Below, piece after piece: positions 8,603-14,978 of a stretch of DNA of 64,000 nucleotides. Both the position numbers and the translations under genes were made by a program. Positions within the stretch are counted from its first letter, which is position 1. The number at the start of each line of letters is the position of its first letter. The DNA is taken from contig OZ257155.1 of the NCBI GenBank assembly GCA_965279355.1, positions 2,232,001-2,296,000 of the forward strand. Reading direction: 5' to 3'. The notes under the pieces are model-generated. The model was not told where the DNA came from. It was given only the letters and a program-made list of their open reading frames with translations, and ran no database searches. This stretch comes from G965279355 sp965279355. GTDB taxonomy: Bacteria > Pseudomonadota > Alphaproteobacteria > CACIAM-22H2.

Positions 8603-10246
8603 ATGCGCCGTTCCTTCGACTACATCGTGATCGGATCCGGCTCGGCCGGCGCCGTCATTGCCAACCGGCTGACCGAAGACAAGGACGTCTCCGTCCTGGT
8701 CCTGGAGGCCGGGGGTAAGGACTGGCATCCCTTCCAGCTGATGCCGCTGGTGTTCATGGCGGTGGGCAAGACCCCGGGCTTCAACTGGGGTTACGAATCC
8801 GAACCCGAGCCCGGGCTGAACAACCGCCGCCTGCCGATCTCGCGCGGCAAGACGCTGGGCGGTTCCTCCTCGATCAACGCACTGATCTATATCCGCGGCA
8901 ATCGCCGCGATTACGATCTGTGGCGACAGCAGGGGCTGGAGGGCTGGGGCTACAGCGACGTGTTGCCCTACTTCAAGCGGCTGGAGAACAACTGGCGCGG
9001 CGAGAGCCTGTATCACGGCACGGGCGGGCCCATCCAGGTTTCGCAGATGAACCAGCCCTACATGCTCTATGAGCCGGTGCGGCAGGCGGCGGCGGCTTTG
9101 GGCATTCCATCCAACGACGATCCCAACGGTGCGCGCCAGGAGGGTGCCAGCCCGATGGATGCGACGATCGGCGGCGGCATGCGCTCCAGCAGCGCGCGCG
9201 GCTATCTCCGTCCCGCGATGGCCCGTCCGAACCTGACGATCGAGACCGGCGCGCTGACGACCCGCATCCTCATCGAAAAAGGCCGCGCGGTCGGCGTGGA
9301 ATATCGGCGCAACGGCCAGACCGAAACCGTTTACGCGAACCGTGAGGTCGTGCTGTCGGGGGGAACCTACAACTCGCCGCAGCTTCTGATGCTGTCCGGC
9401 ATCGGCCCCGCCGACGAGTTGAAGGCGCATGGCATTACGCCGGTCCATGACCTGCCCGGTGTCGGCCAGAACCTGTCCGATCACCCCAACATCATCAATA
9501 TCTATCGCACGCGCGAGAAAGTCGGCCTGACGAAGTATCTGCGCTTCGACCGGGCGACGCTGCAGGTCATGCGCTGGTTCGCGCGGCATGACGGCCCGTT
9601 CGCCTCCAACGGCGCCGCGGGAAACATTTTCCTGCGCTCGAGCCCCGATGTCGGGCGGTCCGACATCCAGCTCACCTGCATGTCGGTCAACAACTTCGCC
9701 AGCCTGTGGTTTCCCGGCGTCACGCCGCCGCCCGTCTATTGCTACAACGTCCGCATCGGCATCCTGCACGCGGAATCGCGCGGCTGGGTCAGGCTGCGCT
9801 CCGCCGATCCGCAGGACAAGCCGCGCATCCAGTTCAACATGTTCACGGCACCGAAGGACATGGCGACCATGATCCACGCCATCCGCACTTGCCGCGAGAT
9901 TTTCAGCCAGAGCCCCTTGCGCGAGATGGTTGCCGAGGAAGTCATGCCCGGCAGGGCCATCTCCAGCGATGCGGATATGGCGGAGATGATCTGCAATCAG
10001 GCCGGTCACCGCTCGCATCCCGTCGGCACCTGCCGCATGGGGATCGATGCGAATGCGGTGGTCGATGCGCAGCTGAAAGTGCGCGGCATCGACGGTCTGC
10101 GGGTGATCGACGCCTCCATCATGCCCGAGACGCCGAGCGGAAACACCAACGTCCCCAGCATGATGATCGGCGAAAAAGGCGCCGACCTTCTGCGCGGTCG
10201 CAGGCTGCCGGCGGCCGAAGTGCCGGAGCCCGCCGAGGCGATCTAA
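8603..10246 (+). CDS. GMC-family FAD oxidoreductase (choline dehydrogenase-like)
   Basis: A 547-residue FAD enzyme. It shows the dinucleotide fold FDYIVIGSGSAGAVIANRL at the N-terminus, GMC signature 1 as GKTLGGSSSINALIYIRGN near residue 85, signature 2 as GGTYNSPQLLMLSGIGP near 255, and the active-site pair as the His of GHRSHPVGTCRMG and the Asn of GNTNVPSMM near the C-terminus. GMC enzymes oxidise alcohols (choline, sugars, polyethylene glycol, aromatic alcohols). No betaine aldehyde dehydrogenase is adjacent, so choline is not favoured. ATG 8603 matches the family start; an in-frame GTG at 8588 is the alternative. Confidence 0.92.
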   Translation: MRRSFDYIVIGSGSAGAVIANRLTEDKDVSVLVLEAGGKDWHPFQLMPLVFMAVGKTPGFNWGYESEPEPGLNNRRLPISRGKTLGGSSSINALIYIRGNRRDYDLWRQQGLEGWGYSDVLPYFKRLENNWRGESLYHGTGGPIQVSQMNQPYMLYEPVRQAAAALGIPSNDDPNGARQEGASPMDATIGGGMRSSSARGYLRPAMARPNLTIETGALTTRILIEKGRAVGVEYRRNGQTETVYANREVVLSGGTYNSPQLLMLSGIGPADELKAHGITPVHDLPGVGQNLSDHPNIINIYRTREKVGLTKYLRFDRATLQVMRWFARHDGPFASNGAAGNIFLRSSPDVGRSDIQLTCMSVNNFASLWFPGVTPPPVYCYNVRIGILHAESRGWVRLRSADPQDKPRIQFNMFTAPKDMATMIHAIRTCREIFSQSPLREMVAEEVMPGRAISSDADMAEMICNQAGHRSHPVGTCRMGIDANAVVDAQLKVRGIDGLRVIDASIMPETPSGNTNVPSMMIGEKGADLLRGRRLPAAEVPEPAEAI

Positions 10247-10260
10247 GGAGCCGCGGCTCC
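10247..10260. terminator. Palindrome between convergent GMC and TctC-family genes
   Basis: GGAGCCGCGGCTCC is a perfect 14-base palindrome filling the space between the stop of the GMC gene (10246) and the stop of the minus-strand solute-binding gene (10261). As RNA it gives a 5-bp stem with a CGCG loop on either transcript. There is no long U-tract, so termination strength is doubtful. Confidence 0.35.
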
Positions 10261-11226
10261 TTATTGCGGCTCGATCTTGGCGATCTTTATCGCGCGGCCC
10301 CAATCGTCCACTTCCCGCTGGTAGAGCTGGTTGGCTTCGGCGGGCGTGATGCTGAACGGATCGGCGCCCATGTTCAGCAGGAACGCGCGGGTATCTTCTT
10401 CCTTCAAGGCTTCGGCGAACCAGCCATGGATCGTCTGCACGGCTTCATCCGGCGTCGCCATCGGCACCATGACCGCCCACCAGCCTGCGAGATCGAGATC
10501 GACGCCCTGCTCACGGAAGGTCGGAACGCCGCCCGTCGCCGCCGTGCGAGTGCCGCTCGAAATTGCGAGGATGCGCAAGCGGCCCTCGCGCTGGTTGGCA
10601 AGGCCCGACGTCGGATCGAAGATGCTGAAATCAACCGCGCCGGACGCCATATCCGGCAGGGCATCGTTCGTCGTCCGGTACGAAACTTCGGTCGTATTCA
10701 GGTCAGCCACCACCTTATAGGTTTCGGCGATGACCTTACCGAACGGCGACGCATACGCGTAGGTCGACTTGTCACCTTTGTTCTTCATCGCGGCGGTCAG
10801 CTGCTGCAGCGACTGATACGGCGATTTGGCGTCGACGGCCAGAACGAACGGCATCTTGTTGATCGTTGCCGCAACCTTCACATCCTTCTTGGCATCGAAG
10901 GGCGGGTTCTTGAGGAAGTGCGCGTTGGCGGCGACCGCGTTGCCGCCAGTCAGGTACATTGTGTAACCGTCGGGACGCTGCTGCAGCGTGTAGGTCAAGG
11001 CGATGATGCCGCCCGCACCCGGCTTGTTCTCGACGATAATCGTCTTGTCGGTCTGCTTCTGAACCTTGTTGGCGAAGAAGCGGATCAGGATGTCGGCGCC
11101 GCTGCCGGCGGGGAACCCGCAGACGAAGCGGATGTCGCGATTGGGGTATTTACCCTGCGCGGCGGCATCCGTCGTGGCCGCACACGCGAGCGCCAGAACA
11201 CCGATCGCGATGAATTTCCTGAGCAT
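10261..11226 (-). CDS. Bug/TctC-family tripartite tricarboxylate transporter solute-binding protein
   Basis: A 321-residue periplasmic protein. Signal peptide MLRKFIAIGVLALACAATT ends near AAAQG; the mature form begins with the family hallmark YPNRDIRFVCGFPAGSGAD. Further motifs: VENKPGAGG and the C-terminal DDWGRAIK. ATG 11226 is preceded by GGGAGGG and fits the signal peptide, so the longer in-frame extension to 11367 is rejected. No TctA/TctB membrane subunits are nearby, as is usual for orphan Bug receptors. Divergent from a LysR gene, which probably controls it. Ligand unknown (organic acids or aromatic acids in characterised members). Confidence 0.92.
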   Translation of the reverse strand: MLRKFIAIGVLALACAATTDAAAQGKYPNRDIRFVCGFPAGSGADILIRFFANKVQKQTDKTIIVENKPGAGGIIALTYTLQQRPDGYTMYLTGGNAVAANAHFLKNPPFDAKKDVKVAATINKMPFVLAVDAKSPYQSLQQLTAAMKNKGDKSTYAYASPFGKVIAETYKVVADLNTTEVSYRTTNDALPDMASGAVDFSIFDPTSGLANQREGRLRILAISSGTRTAATGGVPTFREQGVDLDLAGWWAVMVPMATPDEAVQTIHGWFAEALKEEDTRAFLLNMGADPFSITPAEANQLYQREVDDWGRAIKIAKIEPQ

Positions 11227-11314
11227 AGGCAGACCCTCCCCGATTCCAGCGCCGCGTTTTCCGTCGGCGCGATTCCCAGATTTCCACATCGACTGTCTCG
11301 CCCGCGGGCGAAAG

Positions 11315-11358
11315 CGTCCAATTCTTCTTAGTTGTAAAGTCGATACCTTGCCGGTATC
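11315..11358 (-). promoter_or_regulatory. LysR-type operator and linked promoter motif in the lysR/tctC-family divergent gap
   Basis: GATACC-TTGCC-GGTATC (11342-11358) is a perfect 6-bp inverted repeat containing the T-N11-A pattern of LysR recognition sites (T 11344, A 11356). Downstream in the direction of the Bug gene, CGTCCAATTC (11315-11324, + strand) reads as a -35-like TTGGAC. The same bipartite layout, with identical spacing, recurs at 14301-14343 upstream of the hydrolase/LLM pair. The placement fits LysR autoregulation and activation of the Bug gene. Confidence 0.55.
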
Positions 11359-11365
11359 AGAAGTC

Positions 11366-12247
11366 ATGGAGCTTCGGCACCTTCGCTATTTCCTGGCGGT
11401 CGCCCGCCAGGAGCATTTCGGGAAAGCGTCGGTCGTTCTGGGCATCGCCCAGCCTGCCCTGTCGCGCCAGATCCGCCAGCTTGAACAGGAAATCGGCGTC
11501 GACCTGTTCGAACGCCTGCCGCGCGGTGTGAGACTCTCCGCCGCCGGCAAAGCGTTCGCGGAAGATGCCGCCGCGATCCTGGCCGAAGTGGATCACGCCG
11601 CGCGCCGCGCCCGCGACCTGGCGACGGGATATTCCGGCCGGGTCCGCCTCGGTTTCAACGAGGTCGCGTCGTCGCACGACAACATTCCAAAGACGCTCCA
11701 CAATTTCAGGCGCGCTTGGCCGAACGTCGCCATCGAGTTTCTTGCCGTGAGTTCGATCGAGCAGATCAGTGCGTTACTGGAGAACCGGCTCGACGCCGGC
11801 ATTCTCTACGACATCTACTGTCAACCTGCGGATATGCGCGTCCTGAAAAGCAAGGCCGTGGGCGAAAGCCATATCAAGCTGGCGGTGCCCGACACGCACC
11901 GGCTGGCCAACAAGAGGAAGATCAAGCTTTCCGATCTCGCCAATGAGCCGATGATCTGGCCAAGCCGGAACGTGCTGCAAAGATATTACGACCGCCTGCT
12001 GCTGAAATGCGTCGAGAGCGGCTTCTCGCCGACGATCTTTCAGGAGGCATCGACCCTGTCCAGCCAGCTGAGCCTGGTCTCGGCCGGGATGGGCCTGGGG
12101 CTGGTCGGCTCCGAGGCGCAGCTGCACACGCCACGCAATGTCGTGCTGCGGGATATCGCCGACCTGAAGATTTCCTTCCGGCTGGTCCTGATCTGGCGCC
12201 GGGACAACAAGACCCCGGCACTCGCGAAATTCGTGGAAAGTTTCTAG
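11366..12247 (+). CDS. LysR-family transcriptional regulator
   Basis: A 293-residue regulator. The N-terminal winged HTH is textbook: MELRHLRYFLAVARQEHFGKA, AQPALSRQIRQLEQEIG, LFERLPRGVRLSAAGKAF (residues 1-60). A two-lobed effector domain follows from about residue 90 (SGRVRLGFNEVAS). ATG 11366 gives the canonical LysR N-terminus; the upstream in-frame extension lacks support. It is divergent from the Bug solute-binding gene with an inverted repeat between them, and its 3' end overlaps the LLM gene by four bases. The likely inducer is a substrate or intermediate handled by these neighbours. Confidence 0.93.
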   Translation: MELRHLRYFLAVARQEHFGKASVVLGIAQPALSRQIRQLEQEIGVDLFERLPRGVRLSAAGKAFAEDAAAILAEVDHAARRARDLATGYSGRVRLGFNEVASSHDNIPKTLHNFRRAWPNVAIEFLAVSSIEQISALLENRLDAGILYDIYCQPADMRVLKSKAVGESHIKLAVPDTHRLANKRKIKLSDLANEPMIWPSRNVLQRYYDRLLLKCVESGFSPTIFQEASTLSSQLSLVSAGMGLGLVGSEAQLHTPRNVVLRDIADLKISFRLVLIWRRDNKTPALAKFVESF

Positions 12248-13431
12248 GCCGATCGCTTCTGCCGACGCTCGCAGTCCTGCAGCGTCAGGGCAGCCAGGCG
12301 CGGCATCACGTCCTTTGCAAAGAGCGTGAGATTGTCGGCCGTCCCCTTGTGATCCAGCGTTCCGGCCTGCCCCATCATCAGCAGGTTGCCGAAGCCGCCG
12401 ACCTCCAGATAGAAACGCTCCATCTGCTCGACGACGTCGTCGGGCGTTCCAACGAACATCAGGCCGGCATCCATGTATTGCTCGACGGTCGGATCTGCGG
12501 GCAGCGGCTGGCCGTCGCGCATGCGGGGGCTGAACTTGGAGCCGCCCTTGACCATGCGCAGGTTGTCCTCAACCGAGCTGAAGCCGGCGGGATTGCGGAA
12601 CTGGTCGTCCAGCCGCTTCATCGTGTCGAAATATCCTTTCATCGCCGCCGCCCGCTCGAACGCGCGCGCGCGCGTGTCAGCCACGGACACGACCGCCAGA
12701 TAGGCGAGCTTGTTCTCATCGGCGCTGCGGCCATGTGCCTCCTGATAGGCTTTCCGATACCCGTCGAAAACCGTGCGCGCCACGGCGCCGGACAGGAATG
12801 TCCCGCAGGTATAATCATACTTCGCGATCGCGGCGGCACTGCCGGCACTCGACGCCGTCATCCAGATCGGCGGGTGCGGCTGCTGGATCGCGCGCGGCCA
12901 GATGCCGACATTGCGATAGTCGAAATACTCGCCGCTCCAGGAGAAGTTGTCGCCCTGATTGGTCAGCGCTTCCACGATCAGGTCGTGCGCTTCCCAGAAC
13001 CGGTCCATGAAGCGCGGCGGCGGCTTGTTCGACGAGAAGAGCTCGTATCCCGCACCCTTCACCAACCCGACATCCAGCCGCCCGCCGGAGATGGCATCGA
13101 TCATCGCGATCTCCTCGGCCACGCGCAGCGGATCGCTGCGGTTCGCCAGAGGGATGCCAAGGGCCAGCAGGCGCGCGGTGCGGGTCTGTCGCGCGAGGAT
13201 GCCGAGGGTCGTCATGCACGATGTCGACATGCAGGTGGCCGTCGAGTGGTGCTCGTTCACCATGATGTTGAGGCCGAGCTGGTCGGCCAGCATGTATTCG
13301 TCGAGATAACGATTGAGCAGCTGCCCCGCGGTCACCGGATCGCAATGGCGCGGCGGGATGGTTACACCCATCGAGCCCGGCAACTGCCACGCCGGATGGT
13401 AAGCCTGCTCGCTGAAATGCCAGACCTTCAT
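12244..13431 (-). CDS. LLM-class flavin-dependent monooxygenase
   Basis: A 395-residue luciferase-like (alkanal/limonene monooxygenase group) enzyme. Visible family features: FSEQAYHP at the start, ADQLGLNIMVNEHHS with the conserved EHH, AEEIAMIDAISGGRLDVGLVKG, and VGTPDDVVEQMERF near the C-terminus. It needs reduced FMN, and no flavin reductase lies adjacent. The ATG at 13431 overlaps the hydrolase stop by ATGA, so the two are translated together. A monooxygenase plus alpha/beta hydrolase pair suggests oxygenation (possibly Baeyer-Villiger) followed by ester or C-C hydrolysis. Confidence 0.9.
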   Translation of the reverse strand: MKVWHFSEQAYHPAWQLPGSMGVTIPPRHCDPVTAGQLLNRYLDEYMLADQLGLNIMVNEHHSTATCMSTSCMTTLGILARQTRTARLLALGIPLANRSDPLRVAEEIAMIDAISGGRLDVGLVKGAGYELFSSNKPPPRFMDRFWEAHDLIVEALTNQGDNFSWSGEYFDYRNVGIWPRAIQQPHPPIWMTASSAGSAAAIAKYDYTCGTFLSGAVARTVFDGYRKAYQEAHGRSADENKLAYLAVVSVADTRARAFERAAAMKGYFDTMKRLDDQFRNPAGFSSVEDNLRMVKGGSKFSPRMRDGQPLPADPTVEQYMDAGLMFVGTPDDVVEQMERFYLEVGGFGNLLMMGQAGTLDHKGTADNLTLFAKDVMPRLAALTLQDCERRQKRSA

Positions 13432-14246
13432 GAGCGTGCTCCCTGCAGGGCTTTTTGCGCGGCAAACTCGACAATCAGATCGGCCACGCGCTGCGGCTGA
13501 TCGGCATTGAGGCGGTGCCCGCACTTCTCGAGCGCCACGCACTGAACATTGGGCAGCGCCGCCTTGTAGGCCGGCCAATAGGTTGGCGGCACCAGCGCAT
13601 CGTCCTTGCCCCAGGTGAGGAGCGTGGGAACGGTGGCCCGATGAAGACGCTGGGCCAGCTTGGGATCGTTCAGATAGGGCGACCAGCCGAACAGGCTCGT
13701 CGCTTCCCAGTTACGCATGACGCGTCGAATCCCGTTATCCGATAGCCGCGCCGGATCGAGCGATGCGCTCTCCGTCGATTGCTGCAGCCGCTCCGCGTCT
13801 TCGCGGGACAACATGAAGATATCGGCGAGGTCCTGCTGCCTGCGATTTGATGTCTTCAGGCCAAGCGGCGCGCCCAGCACAGCGCGGCCGATCCGGCTCT
13901 GATTCTTGATCAGGATTTCCGCGGCGATCCAGCCGCCGAACGACATGCCGGCCAGGCAGACGTCGGTCAGATCCAGGGCGTCCAGAAGATCGAGATAGAA
14001 ATAGGCCAGATCGTCGACGGTGCTGAAATTCTTCGGAAGGTCGGTGGCGCCGAACCCGGGGTGCGACGGCGCATAGACGCGGAAATGAGCCGCCAGCCGG
14101 TCGATCAGGCCAAGCGACCCTTCCAGACCGTCCATACCGTGGAGAAACAGCAGGGGCCGGCCGGCGCCCTTGCAGATCAGTTCGACCGGAACACCGGCAA
14201 CGATGTCGCTGGTCGCTCCCTCCAGAAGATCGTTCACGAGCCTCAT
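13428..14246 (-). CDS. Alpha/beta hydrolase
   Basis: A 272-residue alpha/beta hydrolase. Oxyanion-hole motif LFLHGMDG near residue 35, nucleophile elbow AGMSFGGW near residue 100, acid in GKDDALVPP near 215, and catalytic His in CGHRLNADQPQ near 245. This set resembles C-C bond hydrolases and haloalkane/ester hydrolases rather than lipases. It leads a two-gene operon with the LLM monooxygenase. Its promoter region carries the same bipartite motif seen next to lysR, so it is probably in that regulon. Confidence 0.9.
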   Translation of the reverse strand: MRLVNDLLEGATSDIVAGVPVELICKGAGRPLLFLHGMDGLEGSLGLIDRLAAHFRVYAPSHPGFGATDLPKNFSTVDDLAYFYLDLLDALDLTDVCLAGMSFGGWIAAEILIKNQSRIGRAVLGAPLGLKTSNRRQQDLADIFMLSREDAERLQQSTESASLDPARLSDNGIRRVMRNWEATSLFGWSPYLNDPKLAQRLHRATVPTLLTWGKDDALVPPTYWPAYKAALPNVQCVALEKCGHRLNADQPQRVADLIVEFAAQKALQGARS

Positions 14247-14300
14247 TTTTCGCCTCTGTCCGCGATGCTTGGGATAGAGACTCGTGGAAAAGGAGCGATC

Positions 14301-14343
14301 CGTCCAATTCCTTCGGATGCGTCGGTATATGCCCTGAAGGTAT
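14301..14343 (-). promoter_or_regulatory. Candidate LysR site and promoter motif upstream of the hydrolase/LLM operon
   Basis: CGTCCAATTC (14301-14310) is followed 28 bases later by GGTAT (14339-14343), exactly matching the spacing at 11315-11357. Read toward the hydrolase gene, the site aligns as ATACC-N2-CA-N-GG-N-AT with T-N11-A preserved, then TTGGAC as a -35-like element about 50 bases before the start codon. The inverted-repeat half is weaker than at the lysR locus. Regulation by the same LysR protein is an inference. Confidence 0.45.
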
Positions 14344-14384
14344 TGGTCCGGCGGGGAATGCCTGTTTTGGCGATCAGTGCGCCT

Positions 14385-14978
14385 CTACCGGCCGGCGGCG
14401 AGATATTCGATCCCGAATTCCAGTCCGCTGGCGTGCAGCCAGCTCATGAAGCTGCCGAAGAAGCTGCGCGGGATGGCAAACTCGAATGTGTCCGCCGCCG
14501 CATGCCGCCAGAGCATCACCGGAACATGCGAGACGATGGTGGCCGCTGCATCGCCGGCCTTGAAGAGTCGCGGGTGCAGGTCCAGGCCGACGCCCTTGGC
14601 AAGTACAGCGCGGACAGACGCGCCGCTGACCGACACGATCCGGTAGCCGCCGCTCTGGTCCGTCACCGATGCGACGTGCTGCAGCTTGCCGGCAAGAGCG
14701 TCCGCGATGCCCGGATCAGAGGCGACGACCAGCCAGCGCCCGGGACCGATGCCGATGAAATACGGCGCGCCAGTCCCATGCACCCGGGACGCATCGGAGA
14801 GTTCGCATTTGAAATACGTTTGCACCCGTTCAGCCAGATCGGGAAAGCGGTCGCGGCGCAGGGCAACGATTGCCAGGCCGAGGCCGAGCTTTTCCTGAAC
14901 GGTCACACCCGGAGGGCCGGCAGACTCGCCATGGCGGCCGGGCTGCAACGGGCCATTCATGACGATGGTTTCAGACAC
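14385..14978 (-). CDS. mgdD: N-methylglutamate dehydrogenase / sarcosine oxidase gamma subunit
   Basis: About 197 residues, SoxG family: QEKLGLGLAIVALRRDR at the N-terminal side, PGRWLVVAS, and the C-terminal block VPVMLWRHAAADTFEFAIPRSFFGSF. It is the small gamma subunit of the heterotetrameric flavoenzyme, helping assemble the folate-binding side. I use GTG 14978, which overlaps the alpha-subunit stop by eight bases; ATG 14960 is the alternative. It is the last gene of an eight-gene operon that also encodes NMG synthase and GmaS. That context argues for N-methylglutamate rather than sarcosine as the substrate. Confidence 0.85.
   Translation of the reverse strand: MSETIVMNGPLQPGRHGESAGPPGVTVQEKLGLGLAIVALRRDRFPDLAERVQTYFKCELSDASRVHGTGAPYFIGIGPGRWLVVASDPGIADALAGKLQHVASVTDQSGGYRIVSVSGASVRAVLAKGVGLDLHPRLFKAGDAAATIVSHVPVMLWRHAAADTFEFAIPRSFFGSFMSWLHASGLEFGIEYLAAGR

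Noticed and set aside
8603..10246. Choline dehydrogenase (betA)
   Set aside because: GMC motifs are present, but there is no betB, betI or choline transporter next to it, so a specific choline role is not supported.
8561..10303. 580-residue ORF antisense to the GMC oxidoreductase
   Set aside because: The plus strand encodes a clear GMC enzyme with all motifs; the antisense frame is open only because of GC-rich codon usage and shows no domain.
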